Assembly: GCA_026417135.1 (NCBI GenBank)
Contig: JAOADV010000017.1
Location: 1 to 44,213, forward strand
From: Ignavibacteria bacterium
Lineage (GTDB): Bacteria; Bacteroidota; Ignavibacteria; Kapaibacteriales; UBA2268
DNA length: 44,213 nucleotides
Reading direction: 5' to 3'
The notes below the pieces were generated by a model. That model made no database searches. It worked only from the letters and a program-made list of their open reading frames with translations, and was not told the DNA's origin. The translations under genes and the position numbers were made by a program. This document shows positions 1-8,221 of the stretch, one piece after another. Within the stretch, counting starts at the first letter, position 1. Each line of letters opens with the position of its first letter.

Positions 1-2013
1 ACTACGCCCAAGTAAATCTAACTCGAAATTCTCGTTCCCACTCTTCAACTGCAAATAACGAACAACTACCCCACTTTGCTCGTTCTCGTTGACTACCCAA
101 AACTCCTTCGAAACCCTCTCGCTACCTAACTTCCTTAAACCCCAGTCGGCAAAGTTCGGCCGTATCGTTAACTTTACAGCCTTATACTCTATCGTGATTG
201 TAGTATCGTTGCCTCGTCGGTCCGAAAATGTTATAACTGCCCGAGCATCCTGCGTCTTGTCGACAACCTCCAATCGCCAAGGTACAGTGCGTGTCTCCCC
301 AGGTATGAAATCAGCATACTTGAAATCAACATTATACGACTCGGGATATGGATGCAATACTATCATAGCCATATTCGAACGAATCTTCGGGTCGTCCGGC
401 ATATCCGTTACTGTTGCAAACGAAATTATCCCACACGAATCCTTCCACTTCGGGTCGGGGGGAACTGTGTCTGGCTTCTCAAGGTCCGCTAATGCAGCAC
501 TCGTAGGATAGCCGTAAGAGTCGTAGCTATCGTAACCATAAGAATAACAAGCAAATGGCTTTTTGGCTCGAATTTTGAAGACGCCGTCCTTGGGCAAAAT
601 AATTACCTTAAAGGCAAATTTTTTCCCCTCAACATCATATCGGTAGAGGTCGTCGACCCCAGGAAACATAATTTTAACTTTTTTCCAGACGAATTGCCCA
701 CTACGAACTTCGGCAAATTCTAAATCATCCGGAGTCATTCCCATTTCGTCGGTCTCGTAAACAAGCCCAAGATAGTTTTCTGCAAATCTTTGCCCACCAA
801 AGGTTGCAGGAGTGCAAAAAGTAATTTCTTTTTGATATTGTTGCAAAGGCCGAAGAGCCATCACGTATGGGTCGCTATTTGGACGTGGATAACCATCTTC
901 TTCGACACCTGTATTGTTAACGTTTACAAAGATTGGTTTGTCGCCAGAAATAACAACTGGATAGTGTTCATAATCGCGAACGCCCGAATTCATTCGAACT
1001 TCGACCCAACCATCTCCTTCTAATCCAGTGTTAGCTCGCAAATACCCAAATTCTTTTCCATCCCGATAAATGGTTGTTCCTTTTTCCTTAGCAAATATTT
1101 TGATTAAAGGTGGCTTTTTTCTTCTTGGAACTTTCGCGACATTGGGGACATGGTAATCATAACCCCAAGTATTTGTAGGTAAATCCATTTCTACTGTGTA
1201 ATCGCACCACCTATTCCCAATTGGAATATTTGTACATTGGTTACCCGTAACAACGGCTACTGGTTTATTTGATATGATTCGGGTTCCAGTCAAATCGGAA
1301 ACTGTTCCTAAAGTTGAAATCAAATAAACATCTCCACGATTCAACGATTTCTGAATAGTTTGTCCAGCTCTCAATCCACCAGCAGTTCTTGTTCTTGCAT
1401 TTCCGCCAATCGTTATTCGGACGTTCGTTTGGTCATACGCTCCTACAATACCAACGAAACCAGGTATAAAGAACATATTATCATACATTGGGTCGACGGC
1501 ATAGCCACCAGCAATGTAGTCTTTTCCCAACGAAGAAACAGGAACAGCAAGGAAACCATCGCTGGTATAACGATATCGCACCACTACGTAAACAACTATT
1601 GGGTGGTCAGCTTTTACATTGACTCCATAACCTATGAACAAGTCATCTGGATTTTCCCTTGTAAAATATGAACGAGTATAACATTGAGCGACAGTAGGGG
1701 TTAAACTGAAGTCGATAACATCGTTGGGTATTGTCATTTTACTTTCGAAAAATGATTTCCCCGGAACTTCAATTGTAACCCGAGTTCTATAAGGCGATGT
1801 TACATAGACCTTGACGAAATTCGCATATCCATAACTTTCATCTTCGAGGCACGGAGGAATAGTAAACCAAAACTCCTTGCCAACATTTGTTGCTCCAAGC
1901 ATTTTCGGAAGGTTTGTTTTTATCTCTTCTTCGGAGAAATCGTCGAACGAAAATGTTACTGACGAGAAGAACAAGAAAAAGAAAAATGTTAAGTAAAAGA
2001 ACCTTCGTTCCAT
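1..2013 (-). CDS. IgGFc-binding-like exported protein, 3' end beyond the window edge
   Basis: The frame is open from an ATG at 2013 down to base 1 (671 codons, no stop), so the C-terminus lies outside the window. An AGGAG sits just upstream of the ATG. The first ~23 residues (MERRFFYLTFFFFLFF...) form a signal peptide. Residues ~40-480 resemble the IgGFc-binding protein N-terminal domain of Bacteroidota-type secreted proteins: GKEFWFTIP, then P-G-K and SNKPVAVVTGNQ-type strands, and a DYTVEMDLPTNTWGYDY stretch. A linker of repeated Tyr-Gly-Tyr-Asp-Ser follows, then a beta-rich C-terminal part beginning near DTVPPDPK. The protein is probably displayed or secreted, perhaps by T9SS if the missing tail carries a sorting domain. 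Its ligand is unknown. Codon use changes abruptly below about base 540 (see findings). Family assignment is by eye. Confidence 0.8.
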   Translation of the reverse strand, partial: MERRFFYLTFFFFLFFSSVTFSFDDFSEEEIKTNLPKMLGATNVGKEFWFTIPPCLEDESYGYANFVKVYVTSPYRTRVTIEVPGKSFFESKMTIPNDVIDFSLTPTVAQCYTRSYFTRENPDDLFIGYGVNVKADHPIVVYVVVRYRYTSDGFLAVPVSSLGKDYIAGGYAVDPMYDNMFFIPGFVGIVGAYDQTNVRITIGGNARTRTAGGLRAGQTIQKSLNRGDVYLISTLGTVSDLTGTRIISNKPVAVVTGNQCTNIPIGNRWCDYTVEMDLPTNTWGYDYHVPNVAKVPRRKKPPLIKIFAKEKGTTIYRDGKEFGYLRANTGLEGDGWVEVRMNSGVRDYEHYPVVISGDKPIFVNVNNTGVEEDGYPRPNSDPYVMALRPLQQYQKEITFCTPATFGGQRFAENYLGLVYETDEMGMTPDDLEFAEVRSGQFVWKKVKIMFPGVDDLYRYDVEGKKFAFKVIILPKDGVFKIRAKKPFACYSYGYDSYDSYGYPTSAALADLEKPDTVPPDPKWKDSCGIISFATVTDMPDDPKIRSNMAMIVLHPYPESYNVDFKYADFIPGETRTVPWRLEVVDKTQDARAVITFSDRRGNDTTITIEYKAVKLTIRPNFADWGLRKLGSERVSKEFWVVNENEQSGVVVRYLQLKSGNENFELDLLGRS

Positions 2014-2204
2014 AACTACTCCTACATTATATTTTTAAAACATAACTTAAAATTTACTATTCAGCAATAATAAAATTAAAAAAATTTTAACTATAAAAAA
2101 AACCAAATTTTTTAACAAATAAAACGAAAGAATGTTACAAATCGAACCTTTTTTCTAGTAGTTTTAAAACAGAAAAAAACATTAAATTAGCCAATGCCAC
2201 TACT

Positions 2205-2280
2205 TGGTAGGACAGGCATCTTGCCTGTACAAAATTGTAGTAAACATACCGCTTGTTCAAACTCATTCCAGAGCTGGAAG
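2205..2280. repeat. Short intergenic hairpin repeat (partial relative of the 25.5 kb element)
   Basis: The 304-base gap 2014-2317 has no gene. It holds A/T tracts near 2060-2130 and two palindromes. The first is acaggca-tct-tgcctgt (2212-2228), a 7-bp stem. The second is ttccag-ag-ctggaa (2266-2279). The first hairpin is followed by caaaattgta, nearly the same as the caaattgta that follows a hairpin at 25551, so this looks like a fragment of the same repeat family. Confidence 0.6.
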
Positions 2281-2317
2281 CTTAGGTTACTTCTATTGAA
2301 AAGCTTGGTTGATTATG

Positions 2318-2674
2318 CTATTTGTTAGAATCTCTCTTTCTTAAATTCTTATTCATTATGCGAGACTGTCGGTGGTCGCAAAGCCCATTACTGTCCTTAT
2401 CTTCAAACTCCCGAATACGAAGCCTTATTTGCCGTAAATTTGACTCCTCGAAGGAAAAATTTGGGTCGGACACATTGATTTTCCAACAATTGTCGTTTGT
2501 CTTAAAATAGCTATAAGGACAAGTTTCCGGGAAAGCCTTTGCTCTACAAAATCCAATGTCTCCACAACTTCTATTTCTTTCCCGAATATGTTTTACTTTC
2601 GTTTGAGCAAAGCTAAATTCGGTTGAAGTGTGAAGGAAAAGAAACAAAACCAACAAAAACAAAGCTCTTCTCAT
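2318..2674 (-). CDS. Small secreted protein with a D-x-D-x-N-G-x-C-D motif
   Basis: 118 aa, starting at an ATG preceded by GGAG. Residues 1-24 (MRRALFLLVLFLFLHTSTEFSFAQ) are a convincing signal peptide with an A-Q type cleavage end. The mature part has five cysteines and near the C-terminus FEDKDSNGLCDHRQSR. That resembles a calcium-binding loop of the kind seen in thrombospondin type 3 or dockerin-like repeats, followed by a basic tail rich in Arg, Lys and Asn. I do not recognise a named family. It lies behind the IgGFc-like gene's upstream region on the same strand, with its own RBS. The signal peptide plus RBS make it likely to be real, with function unknown. Confidence 0.6.
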   Translation of the reverse strand: MRRALFLLVLFLFLHTSTEFSFAQTKVKHIRERNRSCGDIGFCRAKAFPETCPYSYFKTNDNCWKINVSDPNFSFEESNLRQIRLRIREFEDKDSNGLCDHRQSRIMNKNLRKRDSNK

Positions 2675-2852
2675 TTTTACTCCAAAAAATTCTTACACAA
2701 TTCTTTCGACAACAAAAAAATTCTAAAGTTTAATTATGTTTTTAAATTTTTTGTTCTTTCTTTTGATACTAAATAACAATACGCAATGAAAAATTAAATT
2801 TGTTTTATTTTTTAAATAAACTTAATTTACAATTTTTATAAACTAATATTTA

Positions 2853-3581
2853 ATGCAAGAAGAAGTTTATCGGATAAACTACGAAATCGAAGATAGCTAT
2901 TGGTGGTTTGTAGCTCGAAACAAAATAATTTTGGAATTAACTTTGCTTTTAACCGATTTGAAATCTGGGGAAACCGTTCTCGACGTTGGTTGTGGTACCG
3001 GCGGATTTTCCGCAATGATTAGTAAAAAATTCAATGTAATTTGTCTTGATAATTCCTCATTAGCATTAGATTTTTGTGCCAGACGTGGGCTAAAAAATCT
3101 CTATTTAGGTACTCTCGAAAATTTTAATCCACCAGAAAAAGACGTTCGGGCAGTTTTTCTGCTCGATGTAATAGAACATATTGAAGACGACCAATCAGTT
3201 TTAAATAAAGCTTACAACTTATTGTGTAGCGGGGGATGGATTGTGGTAACCGTCCCCGCTTACCAGTGGTTATGGAGTCGGCACGACGAAATACATATGC
3301 ACAAAAGGAGATACACAAAATTGCAATTGAAGAAATTACTCGAAGGGGAAAAATTCCAAATCCGTTTTATTTCTTATTTTAATTTTTTCTTATTCTTTCC
3401 AGCTGTTGTAAAAAGACTTTTGGTAAAAAGGAAAAACTCCGAAATTGTTGAGCCTATTGAACCAGTAGGCGAAGGTTTGAACGAAATCTTTAAAAAGATA
3501 TTTCTTTTCGAAAAAAAATTATTACCAAAATTAAAATTTCCATTTGGCTTGTCCATAGTTGGAATTGCCAAAAAGGAATAA
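2853..3581 (+). CDS. Class I SAM-dependent methyltransferase
   Basis: 242 aa. The N-terminal EDSYWWFVARNKII is typical of methyltransferases found in polysaccharide and glycan gene sets. SAM-binding motif I is VLDVGCGTGGFS at residues ~43-54. An acidic residue after strand 2 (CLDNS) and the motif-IV-like VFLLDVIEHIEDD follow, and SGGWIVVTVPAYQWLWS is the post-motif strand. This is a complete Rossmann methyltransferase (Methyltransf_11/23 type) with an extra hydrophobic C-terminal helix pair that may touch the membrane. The gene starts a plus-strand run and lies 26 bases before the YfhO-like gene. The substrate cannot be read from sequence; a lipid-linked glycan is plausible from the neighbour. 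No strong Shine-Dalgarno precedes this ATG. Confidence 0.85.
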   Translation: MQEEVYRINYEIEDSYWWFVARNKIILELTLLLTDLKSGETVLDVGCGTGGFSAMISKKFNVICLDNSSLALDFCARRGLKNLYLGTLENFNPPEKDVRAVFLLDVIEHIEDDQSVLNKAYNLLCSGGWIVVTVPAYQWLWSRHDEIHMHKRRYTKLQLKKLLEGEKFQIRFISYFNFFLFFPAVVKRLLVKRKNSEIVEPIEPVGEGLNEIFKKIFLFEKKLLPKLKFPFGLSIVGIAKKE

Positions 3582-3607
3582 ATTTTTGGAATTAATACTA
3601 AAATCGT

Positions 3608-5950
3608 ATGGGGAAACAGAGTAAAACAAAAGGTAAAGTAACTTTGGTGGTAAAGCCACCAAAAGATTTTGGCTTCTTCATTGTATTTCTAATATTTTTA
3701 TTGACAACTTTTATATTCTTTGCCGACCAAATTTTTTTGAATTCATTTTTTTGGGAAGATTTTACTGAATATGTTTTCCCCGTTCAATCCTTTTCTGCTA
3801 AAGTATTTGCCAAAGGTACCATTCCTTTCTGGAATCCATTTACTTTTGCTGGAATGCCATTTCTTGCCGATATCCAAGTTGGCTTCTTTTATATTTTCAA
3901 CAGAATTTTAAGCCTGTTTACATTATCTGGGAACAATCTACCAGTCTTTGCTTTGGAATTAATGATTATACTACATTTCCTTTTTTCTCAAATCAATTCC
4001 TTCTTTCTCGCTCGCTTTTTAAAAATTTCTACTTTTGGCTCGATTATCACCGCTATTTCCTATACCTTTTCGATGATGATGGTTGCTCACATAATCCACC
4101 CAATGATTGTTTATCACTTGGCGTGGCTACCTTTAATTCTTTTGTTCTATCTTAAATCTTTTGACGAAGATAAAATATATTACTCAATACTTGCTGGACT
4201 TGTTCTTGGATTAACAATTTTATCGGGACATCCACAAACAACTTTATATCTCTTTACGCTGCTCGCAATCAGTGGTATTTATCAAATAATATTCTATTTG
4301 CGAAACCACCCCAAAATTTTACAAACCATACGGGCTTTTGTCCTTTTTGTTCTACCTTTTTTAATTGGAATTGGAATATTTGCCATACAATTGCTGCCAA
4401 GTGTAGAACTTTCGAAATACGCTCAACGCGCCGAAGTTTCCTATGAAAAAGCAACCGAAGGTGCTCTGCAATTCAAGCAAATCTACACTGCTATCGTGCC
4501 TAAATTATTCGGATGGGTCGAAGGTTCGAACCTTGGTAATTCCACATTTTATCTTCAATTTGGAAACCAACTCCAAACCCACTTTTTTTGGGAAACTACC
4601 TACTACTTTGGGGTAACAGCTGCTATTCTTGGACTTTTCGCCGTTTTAACTGGTTTTCGTGAACGGTACGTTTGGTTAATGGTAGTTTTTGTCGTTTTTG
4701 GCTTTTTGTACTCACTTGGTGATGGTAGCCCAATATTCAATTTGATGTATAATTTGCCTTTTTATGGAATGTTTCGAAACCCAGGACGAATCCTATTCTT
4801 CGTTACTCTTGGAATGTCAGTTCTTGGAGGATTAGGCTTCGACTATCTTTGGAAAGAAGCATTGAAGAAAAATATCATCTGGAAACTTGGAATTCCATTT
4901 GGACTTGCCTTCATCATTTCAATTTTGGCTTCGGCTGGGACTTTTGCCCAAACTTTTAATGCTCCAATAATTGCGAAAGAAGTAATCGAAGATTCTGGGA
5001 ATATTGCCTTGTTATTAGTCTTAACTCTTGCTGTTATTTCCTTTCTTTTAAATCGCGCTGTCCTACATCCTGCTCTTGCTGGAATTCTAATTATGGTTCT
5101 CTGTTTTGTCGATTTATTTCTGGTCGGCGCCAGTTTTAACAGAAATCCAAACAATCCAGAAAAAATTTACGAACTCAAACCCGAGCTAAAAGCAATGCTA
5201 ACCCCAAAGCCCCCAGAAAGTATTTTCCGAGTTAGCTCCCGACTTTATGAGCCAATAAAATTTATGGCAATGCAAAGAAACCAAGGGTTAATAGACGGAA
5301 TTATGTTGATTGATGGTTATAATCCATTAATTTTGGAACGTGTCCTTCCGCCTATCAACGATGCGAAAACAGTTAACGACTTATATAACGTGCGATACGA
5401 AGTTCGTGTCGACTTAGAAAAAAGCACTTGGGGATTTGTCGAACGCGAAGGCTATTTTCCACGGGCTTGGCTCGTTACCGACTTTGTTGTAAAAAATCCT
5501 AACGAAGTCGATGAGTTTATGAGAAAAAACATTATAGATTACAGAAAGACAGTAGTTTTGGAAAAAGAACCACAATTTGTTCGTTCCGATACCACTACAT
5601 TAGAAAAAACCTCAGTTTTATGTCTCTATTACTCCGAGAACTATTTTAAATATAGAATTTCGACACCCAAATCAGCAATTTTAGTTTTAAGCGAAATTTG
5701 GTTCCCCGAATGGCGTGCCTACATCGACGGAATACCATTCGAAGTTTATCGGGCTAATTATTGCTTCCGAGCTGTCGAAATTCCTAAAGGAGAACACATT
5801 CTGGAAATGAAATTTGAATCTAAATCTTTCAAAAATGGTGCCTATATTTCGCTATTTACACTATTTTTAACTCTAATTGGTTTGGTAGTATTCTATAGAA
5901 TAGAAATTGGTAAACACTTGCATTTTATCTTTAAAGAATCTAAAAAATAG
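3608..5950 (+). CDS. YfhO-family polytopic membrane protein (GT-C-like)
   Basis: 780 aa with about a dozen hydrophobic helices between residues 20 and 520 and a soluble C-terminal region of ~200 residues, then a last helix near 755. The order matches YfhO-family proteins, including the early WEDFTEYVFPVQSF and PFWNPFTFAGMPFLADIQ motifs, then GHPQTTLY and the FRNPGRILFF region. The C-terminal WFPEWRAYIDG and RAVEIPKGEH segments are typical of the beta-domain in this family. Family members are linked to lipid-linked sugar transfer on the outer face of the membrane. Here the acceptor is unknown. It probably forms a unit with the upstream methyltransferase and the downstream MFS gene (19-base gap). 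Confidence 0.85.
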   Translation: MGKQSKTKGKVTLVVKPPKDFGFFIVFLIFLLTTFIFFADQIFLNSFFWEDFTEYVFPVQSFSAKVFAKGTIPFWNPFTFAGMPFLADIQVGFFYIFNRILSLFTLSGNNLPVFALELMIILHFLFSQINSFFLARFLKISTFGSIITAISYTFSMMMVAHIIHPMIVYHLAWLPLILLFYLKSFDEDKIYYSILAGLVLGLTILSGHPQTTLYLFTLLAISGIYQIIFYLRNHPKILQTIRAFVLFVLPFLIGIGIFAIQLLPSVELSKYAQRAEVSYEKATEGALQFKQIYTAIVPKLFGWVEGSNLGNSTFYLQFGNQLQTHFFWETTYYFGVTAAILGLFAVLTGFRERYVWLMVVFVVFGFLYSLGDGSPIFNLMYNLPFYGMFRNPGRILFFVTLGMSVLGGLGFDYLWKEALKKNIIWKLGIPFGLAFIISILASAGTFAQTFNAPIIAKEVIEDSGNIALLLVLTLAVISFLLNRAVLHPALAGILIMVLCFVDLFLVGASFNRNPNNPEKIYELKPELKAMLTPKPPESIFRVSSRLYEPIKFMAMQRNQGLIDGIMLIDGYNPLILERVLPPINDAKTVNDLYNVRYEVRVDLEKSTWGFVEREGYFPRAWLVTDFVVKNPNEVDEFMRKNIIDYRKTVVLEKEPQFVRSDTTTLEKTSVLCLYYSENYFKYRISTPKSAILVLSEIWFPEWRAYIDGIPFEVYRANYCFRAVEIPKGEHILEMKFESKSFKNGAYISLFTLFLTLIGLVVFYRIEIGKHLHFIFKESKK

Positions 5951-5969
5951 AAATTAAAAATATAGTTTT

Positions 5970-7226
5970 ATGAATTCAAATGTTGAATTTAGAGAACCAC
6001 CTTATTTTTTGCGTTGGTTTGTTCTTGTTGTTATTTCTTTCGCAATGTTTGGCAACTATTATGTTTACGATTCAATATCACCGCTTGCAGATGTACTTGC
6101 TAAGCAATTAAAATTCACCGACAAAGACATTGGATTGCTACAAGGAATATATAGCTTACCAAATATTGTAATGGTTCTGCTTGGTGGTTTAATTATCGAT
6201 AAACTTGGGACACGTCGTTCAAACTTACTTTTTTCGGGAATTTGTGTGATTGGAGCTTTTACTACATTTCTAAAAGGAGATGTAGCTTTAATGGCCGCTG
6301 GACGCCTTATTTTTGGCTTAGGTAGCGAATCTCTTATTGTTTCGATAACAACAACTTTAGCAAAATGGTTCAAAGGCAAGGAACTTTCCTTTGCTTTTGG
6401 TTTGAATTTAACTATTGCACGGCTCGGTTCTTTTGCTGCACTCAATTCTCCAAGTTGGGCAAAAGATTTATATGTTTCGTGGCAAGGTCCACTAATTGTA
6501 TCTTTCGTCGCTGCTTTCGTTTCGCTTCTTGCTGTAACAATTTATTTTTTCTTGGACCTTTGGTCGAGGCAAAAATTTACACTTGGCGAAGAACCAAAAC
6601 AAGAAAAAATATATATAAAGGAAGTTTTTACTTTCCCCGCTGGATTTTGGTTCATTACTATGCTTTGCGTTACCTTTTATTCTGCAATATTTCCATTCCA
6701 AACTTTTGCAATAAAATTTTTCCAAGAAGTTCATTTTTTAAGTCGAGAAACAGCTGGTTTCCTTTCGAGTATTCTTACACTTTCGGCAATGGTTATGACC
6801 CCAATTTTTGGTTTTCTTGTTGATAAAGTTGGTCATAGAGCCAAATTTATGATTATTGGCTCTTTACTCATTATACCATTGTATCCTATAATGGCATATA
6901 CAAAAATTAGCTTATATATTCCAATGTCGATTATGGGTTTGGCATTCTCTTTGATACCAGCTGTTATGTGGCCATCTGTTGCTTATTTGGTCGACGTCAA
7001 AAAACTTGGGACTGCTTATGGAGTTATGACTATGTTTCAAAATATTGGCTTGCTTCTTACGAATATACTAATTGGATATGTCAACGAAATCACAAATGGT
7101 TATACATTAGGGATGTGGATATTTTCTATCTTTGGAGTTTCTGGCGTAATGTTTGCCTTCTTATTGCTAAGATTTAGCAGAAAAAGTTCTATTTTCGACT
7201 TGGAAAAACCAAAACTTAAGACATAA
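5970..7226 (+). CDS. MFS transporter
   Basis: 418 aa with 12 predicted membrane segments in two halves. The loop 2-3 motif is present as GGLIIDKLGTRRSN and repeated in the second half as GFLVDKVGHRAKF. AAGRLIFGLGSESLIVS matches the helix 4-5 region, and a central cytoplasmic loop (SRQKFTLGEEPKQEK) divides the halves. The shape resembles the nitrate/nitrite and oxalate:formate-like MFS groups, but no substrate-specific residues could be recognised. It lies between the YfhO-like protein and the aminopeptidase with short gaps, so it is probably cotranscribed. Confidence 0.85.
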   Translation: MNSNVEFREPPYFLRWFVLVVISFAMFGNYYVYDSISPLADVLAKQLKFTDKDIGLLQGIYSLPNIVMVLLGGLIIDKLGTRRSNLLFSGICVIGAFTTFLKGDVALMAAGRLIFGLGSESLIVSITTTLAKWFKGKELSFAFGLNLTIARLGSFAALNSPSWAKDLYVSWQGPLIVSFVAAFVSLLAVTIYFFLDLWSRQKFTLGEEPKQEKIYIKEVFTFPAGFWFITMLCVTFYSAIFPFQTFAIKFFQEVHFLSRETAGFLSSILTLSAMVMTPIFGFLVDKVGHRAKFMIIGSLLIIPLYPIMAYTKISLYIPMSIMGLAFSLIPAVMWPSVAYLVDVKKLGTAYGVMTMFQNIGLLLTNILIGYVNEITNGYTLGMWIFSIFGVSGVMFAFLLLRFSRKSSIFDLEKPKLKT

Positions 7227-7248
7227 TATTAAAATGAAAGGTTAAAAT

Positions 7249-8220
7249 ATGCCCCGAAAAAAGAAAGAAATCACACTCGAAGAAGCTGCAAAAGTCGCAT
7301 TAGCAGAGTACCTTGGCGTTAGCTCGGTCGAAACTTTACTTATCCTTTCCGACTATCCCTTGCGGGAAATCGGACTAACTTTCTTTGAAGTTGGAAAGGA
7401 AATAGCCCACGAAGCAATCTATTGCGAAATCAAACCAAGAGAAGTAAACGGAGAAGAACCCCCAGAACCTATCGCGAACTTAATGCAAGATGTCGACGTT
7501 GTTGTCGCTCCTACAAGCAAATCGCTTACTCATACTAATGCACGGCGCGAAGCTTCCAAACTTGGGGTCCGAATTGCTACAATGCCTTCTATAACAAAAG
7601 ATACAATGATAAGATGTTTAAGCGCCGACCCCGAAAAGATTTTAGCTACGACCGAAAAAGTTGCAAAGGCTCTCGAAGGTGTTTCGAACATTAGAGTAGT
7701 TACTAAGTTAGGCACAGATATAACTATGCCAGTCAAAGGGAGACAAATAATCAAAAGCACGGGAATTTTACGCAATATTGGAGAATATGGGAATTTACCG
7801 TCTGGCGAGGTCTATCTTGCTCCTTGGGAGAAAAAAAGCAATGGCGTAGTTGTTTTCGATGGTTCAATTGCTGGAATTGGTATGCTTTCTAAACCTGTCA
7901 AGGTAACTGTTGAAGACGGATATGGCGTCGATTTCGAAGGCGACGAGGAAGCAAAAGAGCTCTACAATACATTAAATAAGGTCGGGCACGAAGCCTATGC
8001 TATTGGTGAGTTTGGAATTGGAACAAATTACAAGGCTCAAATAACTGGAAATATCCTCGAAGACGAGAAAGTTTTGGGAACAATCCATATTGCTTTTGGA
8101 AATAATTTAAGTATGGGTGGAAAGATTAAAGCAAAAGTCCATATTGATGGCATTGTTTTAGCACCAGATGTTTACTTCGACGACAAATTAATTATGAAGG
8201 AAGGCAAGTTATTAGTCTAA
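7249..8220 (+). CDS. Aminopeptidase, M29/NicX-like metalloenzyme
   Basis: 323 aa, cytoplasmic, no signal peptide. Candidate metal ligands appear in the order expected for thermophilic (M29) aminopeptidases: Glu187 in PSGEVY, Glu254 in AIGEFGIGTN, His280 in GTIHIAFGNN, and His298 and Asp300 in the H-x-D of KVHIDGIV. DGSIAGIG lies between. The family (COG2309-like) includes broad aminopeptidases and the related dioxygenase NicX, so peptidase activity is the default call rather than proven. It is slightly shorter than classic M29 enzymes (~400 aa), missing mainly N-terminal sequence. The ATG follows AGGTT. The stop is one base before the next gene's start. Confidence 0.75.
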   Translation: MPRKKKEITLEEAAKVALAEYLGVSSVETLLILSDYPLREIGLTFFEVGKEIAHEAIYCEIKPREVNGEEPPEPIANLMQDVDVVVAPTSKSLTHTNARREASKLGVRIATMPSITKDTMIRCLSADPEKILATTEKVAKALEGVSNIRVVTKLGTDITMPVKGRQIIKSTGILRNIGEYGNLPSGEVYLAPWEKKSNGVVVFDGSIAGIGMLSKPVKVTVEDGYGVDFEGDEEAKELYNTLNKVGHEAYAIGEFGIGTNYKAQITGNILEDEKVLGTIHIAFGNNLSMGGKIKAKVHIDGIVLAPDVYFDDKLIMKEGKLLV

Positions 8221-8221
8221 T

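Noticed and set aside
89-1671. Three plus-strand open frames (89-511, 790-1023, 1360-1671)
   Set aside because: They lie opposite a continuous minus-strand frame with a signal peptide, RBS and recognisable domain; they have no RBS or domain.
4519-4532. ggttcgaacc, resembling a tRNA T-arm
   Set aside because: It lies inside the YfhO-like gene in frame, with no acceptor or anticodon arm at the right spacing.
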